DNA of 64,000 nucleotides from Talpa occidentalis (taxonomy: Eukaryota > Chordata > Mammalia > Eulipotyphla > Talpidae), in assembly GCF_014898055.3 (NCBI RefSeq), contig NW_026555331.1:107753194-107817193 (forward strand). Reading direction: 5' to 3'. Below, one piece after another: positions 34,985 through 46,440 of this stretch (within the stretch, counting starts at the first letter, position 1; the number at the start of each line of letters is the position of its first letter). Below the pieces are notes generated by a model. The model did not search any database. It had not been told where the DNA came from and saw only the letters and a program-made list of their open reading frames with translations. The position numbers and the translations under genes are program-made.

Positions 34985-35299
34985 CACCTTTCTATTTATA
35001 GACATTTTCTGTCAGTATTTACACACACATACACAAATACACTAAAATAGCAAGGTAAGAATTATCATTTATTATCTCTTACATGTTATTTTATATAAAG
35101 AACAAATTCTATTTCTATAAATTCCATTCCTAAAATCAATGTCTATAACCTCTGGTATCTGCTTGAAATATGATGGCGAGTCCTCCTAAGGCACAAAAAT
35201 CACCTGTGAGCTTTGAACTGCCGGGGTTGGGATGTTAATGTCAGCTCCACTGAGGATGGACAGTATAAAGAGGTAGCCTGTGCTTTTCACTGCAGGATC

Positions 35300-35530
35300 G
35301 GTCTTGGTAAAGTATAATACCTGACACAGATTGTGTACTAGGCACCAGGATAGCAATTTAATATGAAGTAGCCTGTAATCTTCACCACAATCCCATGAGA
35401 CTATTATCATCCCTTTTTGGGTGAGGTAACTGAGGCCTAAAGAGCTTAAGCAACTTGCCAAAGCTCACCCAGCCAGTGCTCAGGATGTTTGGAGTCGGCA
35501 TTCACACCCAGGTGGTCTGACCTCATAGCC
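35300..35530 (+). repeat. MIR SINE, well preserved
   Basis: 'aatcccatgagactattatcatccc', 'ggtgaggtaactgaggcctaaagagcttaagcaacttgcc', 'agctcacccagccagtgc' and 'ttcacacccaggtggtctgacc' follow the MIR consensus almost throughout. Confidence 0.85.
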
Positions 35531-35553
35531 TTCCTCCCATATTTAAAATGATC

Positions 35554-35647
35554 TCTGATCACAGTTCAGAGTAAGCTTTAACAATGACTGTACCTCAATC
35601 ACTCTGATCACAGTTCAGAGTAAGCTTTAACAATGACCTCAATCACT
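35554..35647. repeat. 49-bp tandem duplication
   Basis: The unit starting TCTGATCACAGTTCAGAG at 35554 recurs at 35603. The two copies are identical except that the second lacks four bases (TGTA in the first). The near identity implies a recent event. Confidence 0.85.
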
Positions 35648-35988
35648 TAAAAGAGGTCAACTAAAAATTGTACCTTATTTATACTATCAATATCTTAGTA
35701 CATATCTGTGTGCTAGTCAGGGTTGTGGGATGTCCCTGTTAGTAGCTGTAACCACACTTCAATGCAAAAGCAAATCACCAGCCCCTTCTCCCAGTAGGAT
35801 GTGGGGTAGTGATTCAGGAAGGAACTGCATACCTGCCTAACAGGTCTCTTCAGTAAATAACTTGACTGCTTCTTCCCTCACCTCCACCTCCTACAATGCT
35901 ACCTGCAATGCTAACAGGTTTTCTGAAAATTAAAGACAATCAATCCTAGGTGAGTCCCCGGACAACATTTTGGGATGACATATTAACT
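35648..35988. other. unassigned intronic sequence
   Basis: No supportable feature was seen. Confidence 0.35.
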
Positions 35989-36758
35989 CGGTGGTTCTCA
36001 CCTCTGGCTGCCTATGACAACTACCAGAGGAGCTTTGAAAGATATCAGTGCTCAGGTTGTACCCCAGACCAAGTAAAGCAATCTGTGGGCACAGGCTGAG
36101 ACTGTAACAGGGTGGTCCCCAGGAAAGGGGGAGGTTCCAGGTTCCCTGCCCCACCCAAGGAAGGGTGGAGCTGAGCAGGAAGAGGAGAAGCTGCAGAAGA
36201 GACTGAGGAAGGAAGGAGGATGGAGCCAGGAGACCTGGAGGAGGCACATGGATCCTAGAGACACGTGAAGAAACTGCGCTTGTCTTTTGGTCGTAGACTG
36301 GGTGACACAGATGTGGGTGAGACCTGTGGGGAGGTGACAATGGCAGCTTTTCTCTTGATGTTGATTTTGCTCTTTTCCTTCCGGGCTTGTCTGGTTGTTT
36401 CTGACCCTTTTCTGTGGGTCCCCACTGGAAGATGCTTTAGACTTGTGGCAGGCTTTGGGGCCTTGCTCTGCGCCGATCCCATATGGATGGACTTTTACCC
36501 ACGAGGGGACGGGTAACTTTGGGTGCTTCATTTAGAAACTAGACTCTTTGCCTTTCCTGTATTGTTTCCTAGTTTTATTAAAGTTCCTTCCCATTAAAGT
36601 CTCCTATGTTTTGTGCTGATGCGGCGGATGGCAGAACCCATTTAGAATAGGCAGGATTGCGGGGTTTGGGCTGCCCCTCTCCCTGTCCTATAACAAGACC
36701 TCAGGAGTTTTTAAAGCTCTTCAGATAACTCCCCTGTGCCGGCATTTGAGGACTACAG
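35989..36758 (+). mobile_element. MER5A-like hAT element, split by a solo LTR
   Basis: The left part starts CGGTGGTTCTCACCTCTGGCTGCC at 35989 and runs to 36102. The right part resumes after the LTR with 'ctcaggagtttttaaagctc' and ends GAGGACTACAG at 36758. The two halves carry the inverted ends expected of the MER5A-type non-autonomous hAT family and join in order when the LTR is removed. It is very old and diverged. Confidence 0.75.
36103..36695 (+). mobile_element. solo LTR, LTR-A family, in the MER5A-like element
   Basis: TGTAACAGGGTGG start and CCTATAACA end, with AGAC on both sides (36099-36102 and 36696-36699), a perfect 4-bp target duplication. ATTAAA words are at 36577-36582 and 36593-36598, with the R/U5-like tail after them. 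It is the best preserved copy with clean ends and makes a good reference for the family. Long minus-strand frames inside are LTR shadows, not genes. Confidence 0.95.
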
Positions 36759-37159
36759 TTTTATTCTCTCCAATCTGCTCCTTCCCTGTCTTCTCTAAAG
36801 AAAGAGCAGTACTAATATTTTGCACACTCTGTAAAAGCCAATGCTGTTGTTATATTTTGTTAGATGAGACTATTTTTATGGATTCATCATACTTGTATAT
36901 ATTAATGTAACTTGTGTTCTGCAGGACTATGCCCCTTTTTTCCTCTTAGCCTCTGTATTTTGTCCTTCCAGTTGGATCTACCGCAAAGACATAAGTTCTG
37001 AGAAATGAAAATTTCTTCTTATGTTGGAGAAAGTAATGCTGAGCTCTCATTTGTAGACTGTGAGAAAATATAAAAGAAGAGGTAACAATGAGAGTCAACC
37101 CATCTTTTCTAAGTAAATCTAACATTTGAAAAAGCAAAGATTAGACCAAAGAGGATGTT

Positions 37160-37405
37160 CCTGGTATCTGAGTAGTGTAAAGGAAGAGAGCTTTGCAATC
37201 AGTGAGAACAGGTTATAAAACCCCTTCCCATCACTCCCAGCTATTCCATCCTGCGCAAAACACTGCACGTGCCTTAGCTTCACTTTTCCCTCCATAACTT
37301 GAGCATAATGATATCGTCTGTCTGGCTGTTGGGAGAACTCGGTGAGACTGGGCGTGTAAAGTATGTACCACAGTGTCTGGCATAATAAAGTCTGTCTTTG
37401 GTTAA
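37160..37405 (+). repeat. MIR SINE
   Basis: 'agtagtgtaaaggaagagagctttgcaatcag', 'ccttagcttcacttttccctcc', 'ataatgatatcgtctg' and 'gggagaactcggtgagac' keep the MIR order over the full length. Confidence 0.7.
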
Positions 37406-37532
37406 TGTAACTTCTATTATTATTACAATGATAGAGAGACCCTGTCATGTGCAACTCTGGTGGGTAAAGTGATAATTAGCCCTAAATAGAGTTCCAGAGA
37501 GATTTCTGGGACAGGCACCCCATTTCTTACAG

Positions 37533-37561
37533 TACTGATCTGGGGCTGTCCCAGATCAGTA
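37533..37561. repeat. perfect 12-bp stem hairpin
   Basis: TACTGATCTGGG (37533-37544) and its exact reverse complement (37550-37561) are separated by five bases. No repeat explains it. Confidence 0.85.
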
Positions 37562-38179
37562 AGAGGCTACCCCACTCTTTCTGCCCTTTTCAGATCATGT
37601 GCTTGATATTAGCTTAAATTTCTGAATTTATCTTTGCTCTGGATTCTTTCTACTTCTTTCTAGGACATCTTTTCACATTATTTGTTACTCCAAATCTGCT
37701 TTATGACTGATTGTGATCAAGTCAGTCATGCTTGCTGTTTTGGTGTAAATCAACTGCATATTGGAGGCGAGCTCATGAGAACACATAAAATCAGCGCTGA
37801 CTCCTCTCACTGCCAACATCACTCCATGAGGACTAACTCAGGAAGCACTCACCCCAGTCCCAAGGACAGAAACACACACTTTAAAACTCCAGAAGGTTTT
37901 CAAAGCTGGTCTTTTTCTTAGGTAGCAAGTGGAAGATACTCATTGTTTCGCCAGAAAGGGAGACCTGGCCCTAGTTAATTATATAGACTTCTATGAGCTA
38001 TTTCTAAAATTAAAAATGAAATATAACAACATTACATAAACCCAGATGTTTGCTGTTTGAAGAGCCCAGTAGCAAGGCCTTCACGTTCTGTCCTATTTAA
38101 AGTGTTTTCACATCCATTGTCTCATTTGTAACCCCCCTCCTAGTCCTTTTTGGAAGGGAATCAGATTCGGTTCAGTGTC
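37562..38179. other. unassigned intronic sequence
   Basis: No supportable feature was seen. The 79-codon plus-strand frame at 37682-37921 has no recognised motif. Confidence 0.35.
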
Positions 38180-38335
38180 TGCCCCTGTGTGACTTGGGCA
38201 CATGATTTCAGTTTCCCATTTAAAAAACAGAGATAAGAACACTCACTTCAGAGTGCTGTGGTGAGAATGAAAAGAGGCATGCATGTACAACAGCCGGCTG
38301 GCATGAAGCAGGCACCTGTTCAATGCCTTCCCTAC
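38180..38335 (+). repeat. MIR SINE fragment
   Basis: 'gtgtgacttgggcacatgatttcagtttccc', 'aaaaacagagataagaacactc' and 'tgctgtggtgagaatgaaaag' follow the MIR 3' half. Confidence 0.65.
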
Positions 38336-38905
38336 TCCATTTCAGGAATTAGCTAGAAGTTTTGCAACTGCCAGCAAAATTCAGTGGCAGCATACTTTCT
38401 CAACTAGGCCATTCATTGGTCTCCCAAGACACAAAGGCAATAAAGGTATCCCTTCCTTTTGTAGAAATACAATTTAGCAACATTCATTCACCCAGAAAAT
38501 TACTCTTAAACCACGCACATTAGCTGAAGTGTTGTCTAAGGTGATGATCTATTCTGAGACTCTTCAAGGTGTATTTTATATTAAAAGTAGAATAATTAAA
38601 CCCATCATTAACATTTTAAAAGACTCTGAACTCCCTGAGGACTTTACCACAAGAAAATGAAATTGCAAAAATAATCTGATTCCATATTTCACCTCACAGA
38701 GCAAGGAGTGCAAGACCGGAGGCTGGCTGGCTGAGGAGCTGCCCTGGATGAGCTGAGCTGACACCCCCTGCACCAAACCACCACCTGGTGTGGGAAGGTG
38801 ACCTGTCCAGGTCTCCAGAATCATGTATGTTCACAGGGAAAAGATAAACTGGAATTTTGTTGCCTCATCCCAGGCAACATCCGAGTGAAGCTGTTTGCTT
38901 TCACT
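38336..38905. other. unassigned intronic sequence
   Basis: No supportable feature was seen. Confidence 0.35.
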
Positions 38906-39065
38906 TCACGTGTGGTTCCCAATCCTGGAGGAACATCAGATCACCTGAGAACTTAAAAACTTACTGACCACGAGGCTCTGGGGAAAACATTATCTTAAGG
39001 TGTCTGCAGTTCCCCGTGGTCCTGGCATGCAGTAAGGCTCCACCCCACTAGATTAGGTGTGGGGT
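38906..39065 (+). repeat. possible MER5-type hAT fragment
   Basis: 'gtggttcccaatcctggaggaacatcagatcacctgagaactt' resembles the MER5 start, with 'aggctctgggg' and 'ggcatgcagtaaggctcc' less clearly in line. The right end is uncertain. Confidence 0.4.
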
Positions 39066-39224
39066 TTGTTTTGAGATGGGACTAGTTAGTTTATACTGAG
39101 GTTCTTATCCTTAGGGCAGTTGACGAAGTCTGTTCATCACGAACAAGAGTCACCTACCCATGGCCACGTGCTAAGCTCCATGACAGGAAGCAAACCCATG
39201 AAAATCTAACTTGGGGAGAGGGAG

Positions 39225-39430
39225 TGTGTTATACGAGAAACCTGGTCTTGGGGTGACACCACAGTTGTGTGACACTACTAGTTGTGTGGTATAGGAGATA
39301 ATCTTTTCTGGGATTCATGTTTTTTAATTTTTCCTGTAAAATGAGAAAAATAGAAACTGGCTGGCACAGTTGTCGTGGAGATTTTAAGGGGGATATAAAC
39401 GAGGCATTGTACACATGCTACCTTGCAACT
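39225..39430 (+). repeat. MIR SINE
   Basis: 'gttgtgtgacactactagttgtgtggtatagg', 'ttttcctgtaaaatgagaaaaatag' and 'gtcgtggagattttaagg' keep the MIR order. Confidence 0.5.
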
Positions 39431-40055
39431 TTGCATGGATACATGGACCCCACTATATGTAGCACAGAAGATGAAAGGCCATCACCGGGGTCCTCTGAAA
39501 AGTAACTCCCTGTAGATGTTCTTATTATAGGATAGAAAAATCACATGATTTCCCATACAACTTGATGTTATTACGTGAAAGACCTCACCACAGAATTAAC
39601 TTAAAGAATTTATTTGCAAATGTTTGGCAAGGAACATGCCACTCTGATTCACAAAAGACTAATCTGGAAAGTGCATTCGTAAAAAAAAAAAAAAAAACAT
39701 GCATAGAAATATTTTTCATTCAGCTACCTGAGGGAACCACTATGCTGAAACCAAGGGCCGGTCCAAGCAAAGCAAAACCATCTAGGCCCCGTTCTAAACA
39801 ATGCATGTGAATATGGGGCCTCCTCAGAGACTGTGGGCAATACCTAGCGAGGAGTGCAAGGAGCCAGGAAACCCTGGATGAGACTTGCAGCTTAGCCAAC
39901 CAACCAGGATGGAAAGCGCTCCAGTCCCTGAATTCTCATCATGATACATTTAGGAAAATGACAAGTACACTCTTGAATCTCATGACACGACACATCTTGT
40001 AACACTGAGCCACACTACTTCTTTGTACCCTGCCCCATAATTAGTCGTGGCTATG
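39431..40055. other. unassigned intronic sequence with an A run
   Basis: An A run of about 17 lies at 39681-39697. I found no SINE attached to it. No other feature was seen. Confidence 0.35.
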
Positions 40056-40165
40056 TAAAATTCATGAGGACAGGGACAAGGTGTTATGCACACTTGCATC
40101 CCTAGAATTTAATCACAGTACCGATAACAGTTGGTGCTAAGAAATATTTAATGAACAAGTGAAAT
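40056..40165 (+). repeat. L2 LINE 3' end
   Basis: 'atgaggacagggacaaggtg', 'gcatccctagaattt' and 'ggtgctaagaaatatttaatgaac' match the L2 3' end. Confidence 0.55.
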
Positions 40166-41225
40166 ACTTTATATCACCTTCATAAATCTTCCATTTACTA
40201 GAGAATAAATGAATCACTTAGAATACACACCAGCTGGCAAAGTTGATTGGAATCTATAGAACCTAATATTTCTCCCTTGCTTCAACAATGTCTCCATATG
40301 TAGATCTGCTGCCCATATTTGCACAAAAAAGAAAATCAGCAAGTTCAAGATTCAAGTCTGAGCCATGAGCACCTTTGTTTTACAAAAATGCTCCGATCTC
40401 GGCGCATTTCTACAGGTCTTACCCTAGTGTGGAAAGGCACTGAGGCAGTTTTGTTTCCCTTCCTCCCTGATGACTAGGTAAAAGAAGAGCAATTTTAAGG
40501 TTGGTAACTCAGCTCTTTTCTTATTCAGTGTTACCTATTAGATGCCCTGCAATCATACAATTTAATGATTAATGACTTAATTTAATAAAACTAATTTTTG
40601 CTTTAATTACTAAAGAAGGTAAGATAGCCCTCCATCAAGGAGATAACCATTTTCAATTTAGTTCTTTGTTTTCATCTTGTTTGCTCTGGCAAGTCAAAGT
40701 ACATGATACATGCCTTTTCAAATGAGAAAAATATTTTGGAGAGTATGCAAGCTTAGCCTTTTGCTGGATCTTTCTCAGCAGCAGGTGTGTTTCCCTGAGT
40801 ACATATGAAGATGGGGAATGTAAGGCTTGATCAATAGTTCTAAATCCTTTGTTCACACCAACAGTGACCTGTGCCAGAGGAAACCTGCAAAGATAAGTTT
40901 CTCCAGGTTCTGGGGCTCAGAGAGCTTAATCAGTGCATAACAATGAGCTTTGATCTAGTCCATAATAAGACAACTGTCATTTGTTAAACTGAACTCAAGA
41001 CAGAAAACAGTTGCAAAGAGAGTATTCATTGGAATCGTCACTTAAAAGACAGCAAAGGCAGGACACCCTCTACCTCATCATTGCCCTTAAAATTGGTACA
41101 TGGGCAATTGATCTAATCCCTGGGTAGATGGCAAATGTGAAAGAAAGTGTGGACCCTTTGATGTCAATTTTTACCCACTAACAATGAAACTTGGCACAAA
41201 AAGCAGAGGTTTGCCTACTGCTAAT
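40166..41225. other. unassigned intronic sequence
   Basis: No splice-bounded exon on either strand convinced me. Confidence 0.35.
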
Positions 41226-41400
41226 TTTGGGTAAATTATATTTGATTATGCCTCAGTTTCCCAATTTGCAAAATGGAGCTCACAGTACCTTCCTTAGAGG
41301 TTGTGAGGCTTGAGTGAGATAATACGTGTTATGAACCCAACATTGTCTCTGCTCTTTGATTAGCTGTGCAATACATATCAAAGTATTTATTGTTAAAAAA
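41226..41400 (+). repeat. MIR SINE fragment
   Basis: 'gcctcagtttcccaatttgcaaaatggagctc', 'gaggttgtgaggcttgagtgagataat' follow the MIR 3' part closely. Confidence 0.7.
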
Positions 41401-41517
41401 CACAATGTAGGAGATCGAACATCATCATTTTTGATATTAATACCTTCATAACTTACAATACACATTATATTTTGTTTTGATAAAGGAAACATAAGCTTCC
41501 TAAAAAGTCTTCAGACC

Positions 41518-41577
41518 TCAGAGCCGGTCCATTCTCTTCTGAAGAATCCGTTGGATAGACGTTTTATCCATAGTCTC
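41518..41577 (-). other. weak candidate alternative exon
   Basis: On the minus strand GTGTCCTGTTCTAG is followed by a 19-codon frame ETMDKTSIQRILQKRMDRL and TGA. The peptide looks helix-like and the acceptor is decent. The phase does not agree with a direct join from the exon at 48618-48686: that join would read a few codons and stop. It may be an exon of another isoform, a first coding exon from its internal ATG, or chance. Confidence 0.15.
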
Positions 41578-43374
41578 CTAGAACAGGACACACAACAATG
41601 TCATTGCAAGCCAGTTGGCACAGAAACACACAAACTTTCTACATTAGACAGTAGAGATTAGAAGCTGTGTCTAGATTAGGGCTGCGTCTACCAACTACAC
41701 TACCGTGCATGCAAGCAGCTGCACAAACAGGAGCAATCTTCTATCTGTAGGAGCAAATGGCTAGGGTACTGTACCTTTGGATATAAGGATCACTTCGGAA
41801 AAGGGAGGTGGCTGAGGCGCCCTGGGGGATCTGCTGAGAAGTCAGTCACTGACTAATCTCCATCATTAGCAGTCATGACTGAAAGTGGTGCTGAGACACT
41901 GTGCCACTCCTCCAGCGAGAGCCTACACTTCCTCAGCAATCCCCGGAGCCTGATTGGATTCAGAAAGCTCAAGGGACATTAGTTGCAGTTGCCTCTAGAA
42001 AAAAATCAGCTGCAGGTGCTATCACTTTGCCATATAAGAGTCACTGTGCTGCAGATGTGCAAGGAATCAAGGTGAGGTCCCCAGAGAGGTTTCCTGGTGC
42101 CAGAGCTGCAGAATGACCCCTTCGGTAATTTTGGAAACCAAACAAGCAGTTCCTAATGAACTGGTATCTGCTGGCTTCTGTCTTGAAGCATGTTACTGGC
42201 AGAACTTCTTCACCTCTGAATCTTCATGTCCCAACACCCATCTCTTCCAATAGGTTTAAAGGGAAAATGTTAAATTTCTCTAAATATAGGTAATACCATG
42301 TCTACATGGATGAAACCAAACAAAACTGTCTTGGTAGATGGTGATGGACTTTTCACTTATAAAAACCCCTTAATATATATGATTTTGAGCACAGAAATGT
42401 ATAAATCCATGTACATGTACATATCCATGTACTCTCAAGACAGTTTCAACAAATCAAATATTTTGTATATTTGCTCAAAACTGTAATTAAAGAGATAAAT
42501 AGCACACAGATTTGAAGTATCCAGTATACCCTTCCACATATTTCTCCCCAGCACCAAAAAAGCTGCAATTCAGAATTTGATACTATTCTGGAACATATAT
42601 TCAATTAATCACTGCATTTGTATGTATCCATAAAATACCTCATATTTTTTCTTGCTTTAAAAAATATAAATTGTGTTTGATGGTATATATCTTATAAAAA
42701 TTATGTTAATCATTGTTCATAATTTAAAAAAGAAAAATAACTATCAGCAGGAAAATAATTAACTACCCTGTAGCCCATTTATATAATAAAATGCTAAATT
42801 GAGGTTAAAATGGAGAACATTTTTCAAAGAACTACCTTATATGTTGCATGGGATTTCTTCTGACAATCATTAAACTTTCTGCGAGGATTTTGTAAAGGTT
42901 GTCTCCTAAAAGCAGGCTAGAATGAAATTTTGTTTTTCTTGCTGATCAGAAAAGTTCTGTATTTTTTTGGGGGGAGCTGAAGCCATTTGCAATTATTGTT
43001 ATTACTGATATTTCACCATTCTTAATTTCTTGCTCCTTTCTTCCTTTCTGCCTTCTGTTAAATTTACATATTCTCTATATTCCTTTTCTCTGTTGGTTTT
43101 CACTTGCTGATTTAGCTTATATATGTCACATCACAATTATTTTATTTATGTTCCTTTGTGTCAAAAAGTTATAAAATTACAAAGTTCTGCCCAAGGATAA
43201 AATAGATCTTAAGTCCTTGTTAAATAGCCTTCCTTCCAGCTATAGCTTGTTTTCTATTTTATCACAAAAACTGGACATTATTGTTCTGCTCACATGTTTC
43301 ATTTACTCATGTGTTTGCATTAGGGCTTGTATCACACATGTGTTAGGGGCGCTCTTTTCTTGTTGTAGTAGATC
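41578..43374. other. unassigned AT-rich intronic sequence
   Basis: The 42600-42850 part is very AT-rich and may be decayed L1. No exon was seen. Confidence 0.35.
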
Positions 43375-45150
43375 CCTTTTAATTGAGAAATAATTCCCAT
43401 ACCATAAAATTTACCCTTTGAAGTGTACAATTCCAAGGTATATTCATGACGTTTTGCATCATCGCTATCTAATTCCAAAACACTTCATCACCCAATTTTC
43501 ATTACCCCATGCCCAGGAGAACTCATTCTCCATTCTCTCTGTTACATTGACAACACTGCACTGACAAACAGGAGTCATGGGGCAAGCTGTACAATATAGA
43601 ATGCTGCTGAAAGAGCAAGATCCTGACCTTATTATTCATAGAATAATCATATAGCATCAGTTGTGCGGGGAAGAGGGACAAAGAGAAAAGGGAGGGTTGA
43701 AACTAGAAAATGTGCTCTGTAATCTATGCTATCTGTCCCCCAGGCATTCTCATCTGCTTGATGACTCAGTATTGAGATTGAAATCAAGCCTTAGTTCCCC
43801 AGTCACAGTTTCAATCTTATCAAGGTGTCCCATTAACCAGCTTCTGGGGGTCCTTTGTCATTATCAGTCAAAGGGCCCCCAGGTGTTCCCAGTCATACCT
43901 CTAGATGTATAAGTCAGGGGTAAGTTTAGGCATCAGTCATTAGGCCCCTGGGCGTTACTGGTCATAGCTCGTGATGCATACCCTTCCCAGGGTGATCAAG
44001 TTTTCTATTCTTGATGGCTTGAAAGGCACCTTATAGGGTTGGGCTCCCAGAACTGATTGACCAGGCTGTTCTGACCTTGTGTAGGAATGCAGAAACATAG
44101 GTAACAAAATGGTGGCCAAACAGGCCACTTAGGATTACCAGACTCATATCTTTCCTCTCCTCTCCTCGGCCTCTAGCTACCACTGAACTACTGTCTTTCT
44201 GCATTAGCCCGTTTGAACATTTCACATAAATGGAGTCATGTGTTATGTGGTCTTTCATATCTGGTTTCTTTCATTTAGCAAAATGTTTCCAATGCAGGAA
44301 GCATCCATGCATCATTACCTTAGCAAAGTCAGATAATAACCTATTTCTATGGATTTACCACATCTTATTAATGTATTCATTCACTTGACATCATGGACAT
44401 TTAGATTATTTCCACTTTTTCGCGTATTACAAGTAATACGTCTATACATATCTGTAGACATTTTTTTTTTAATTATAGACAAGTTTTTGTGTGAACACGT
44501 TTTCAATTCTCTTGGGAACATACCAGGAGCAGAGTTGCTGGATCGTACTGTCACTTTATGCTTAACTTTTTGAGAAACTGCTAAACTGCATTCCAATTTA
44601 CATTCCTACCAGCAATGTAGGAGGGTACTGTTTTTTCCACATCATTGTCAACCCTTGCTATTATACATCTTTTTTTCTCCACATCATTGTCTAGTCATCT
44701 TTTTTATTCTCATCATTCTAGTGCATACAAAATGGTTTAGGTTTTAATTCCCTAAACACCAATGATGTTGAGCATTTTTCTCACTGCATTTGCATATCTT
44801 TTTTTTTTTTTTAAAATGTTTATTCAGATCTCTTGCTCACTTTTATTTGGGTTGTCTTTTTATTTTTCAGTTATAAGAATTCTTAACATCTTCTGGATTT
44901 TGGATCCTTATCAGATACGTGATTTGCAAACATTTGCTTCTATTTCATGGATTTTCTTCCCACTTTTCTTGATGGTATCGTTTGAAGCACAACTTTTCAA
45001 TCTTGGTGAACCTTTGTTACTTATTTACTCTTTGGTTGCTTGAGCTTTAAGTACCATATTTACAAAATGATTGCCTAATTCCAGGTCACACAGATTTACC
45101 CCTATTTTATTTTCTAAAACTATATGTTTCATGCCCTTTCATATTATATT
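43375..45150 (-). mobile_element. old L1 LINE 3' region in antisense, interrupted
   Basis: Plus-strand reading shows 'ttgagaaataattcccataccataaaatttaccc', then after an insertion 'ctagctaccactgaactac', 'acataaatggagtcatgtg', 'ggtttctttcatttagcaaaatg', 'gagcagagttgctggatcg' and 'attgcctaattccaggtcacacag'. These are antisense L1 3' end and late ORF2-side words in the normal order. The insertion occupies about 43548-44150. Confidence 0.75.
43548..44150. mobile_element. unidentified ~600-bp insertion in the L1, LTR-like
   Basis: The L1 order breaks near CTCCATTCTCT and resumes near CCTCTCCTCGGCC. The inserted block starts around TGTTACATTGACAACAC. It contains a degenerate tandem repeat of about 70 bp: a CAGTCA...GGCCCC(C/T)(A/G)GG unit at about 43865-43920 and again at about 43935-43990. 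Size and start suggest an old LTR. Terminal CA and a target duplication could not be fixed, so family and strand are open. Confidence 0.4.
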
Positions 45151-45957
45151 ATGGTTCCCTCTCCACACTGTCTTTCATTAGAAATAAGGACTATTTTCCA
45201 ATATTAATTCTCTTTTCAGCTGTGTTCTACCTTGAGGTTATCCCATCAACTGAGTTTATCTTTTTTAAAAAATTCCAATGGCTATATTTGTTTGCATTTT
45301 TAAATTTTCAGATTTTGAATAATTTCTTTTGCCTGTCTTTGTTTTTTTCTATATAATTTTACTTCATTATTATATTTTCAAGAAACAGTATTCCTCCATT
45401 TTTCTCTAAGTATCCTAAACATTATATTTTAAACTGCTTGACAGCCTGCATCAAGAGCCGATGATGTAAGCATTGAGTCAGAGAGAGACAACACGTGGTG
45501 TTCCTGAGATGGGAGAGAGAAGTAGTGAGCTGGCCATTGTAATGAGAGAGATGAAGAGTGTCTGGCAGGCCAAGAATGGCAAATTATGTCAAATGTTTAA
45601 CTACCCATGCCATCTCTAATGGTATGGGAGTGGTCAGAACATGGAGCATAAGACACAATTTGGGACCTGCTTATACTGCCAAATGACAACCAAAGACAGA
45701 TGGCTAAGACTGACTTGGAGGACTTGGAAACTCAACTGACTAGCAGGAAGCCCCCAGCACAGCATGTAGAAATTAGGTCAGCCCTGGCTATTCTGATCCC
45801 TGCCCAGGATGGCCTCCAGGTCCCACCTGACTGAATGTTAAGACCTAATAAAGAAGAGCAACCCCCACCAGTATACACTGGAGTGGTTTGATCTACAACA
45901 TGTTTTCTCCTAATGCTCATCGACCAAACAGCATAACTTCAGAGCAAGGTCTAGTCA
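45151..45957. other. unassigned AT-rich intronic sequence
   Basis: No supportable feature was seen. The first ~250 bases may still be decayed L1. Confidence 0.35.
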
Positions 45958-46375
45958 ATATTAAAAAAACAAGTTAGCATACATACATGATGGAATACTA
46001 CTCAACTATAAAAAATAAGATGAACTCTTGCCATTTGTGACAACATGGATAGAACTGGAGGGAATTATGTTAAGTGAGGTAAATTAGAAAAAAGACAAAT
46101 ACTGAATGATTTCACACAAATGTGAAATATAGAGAAACAAATCAAAGAAAATGACACAACTGAACCAAATAAACCCTAGAAATATGACTGCAGAATTGAG
46201 GCTGTTAGAAGGGTATGGTGGAGAGGGATTGGGTGAAAGGGGGGGAGCAATAGTCTAAAGTAAAGGACAATGGATGCTTTGGTGGTGGGTGTGGTGTTGT
46301 GACATACATTTGAGGAGGTGTAAGCCTATTTCCTTAAATCAACACAGTGTTATAAACCAATGTCACTTCAAAAAA
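45958..46375 (+). mobile_element. 5'-truncated L1 LINE, ORF2 end and 3' UTR
   Basis: 'acatgatggaatactactcaac', 'gccatttgtgacaacatggatagaactgg', 'aatatgactgcagaattgagg', 'gggtgtggtgttgtgacatac' and 'gaggaggtgtaagcctattt' form the L1 3' end. The last part matches 13600-13720, so this lineage amplified in this genome. It is dead. Confidence 0.85.
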
Positions 46376-46417
46376 GGGAAAAAATTCAGTTAGTTTACTA
46401 GATTCAGAACCAAATTT

Positions 46418-46440
46418 GAAAAAAAAAAAAAAAAAAAAAA
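46418..46440. repeat. poly(A) run
   Basis: An uninterrupted A run of about 21, just downstream of the L1; it may be the L1 tail or a separate one. Confidence 0.85.

Noticed and set aside
35930..36531. Long overlapping minus-strand open frames (up to 159 codons)
   Set aside because: They lie in the antisense of the LTR-A solo copy. Similar frames recur in the sister LTR copies at 1.9, 12.3 and 16.1 kb, so they are repeat shadows.
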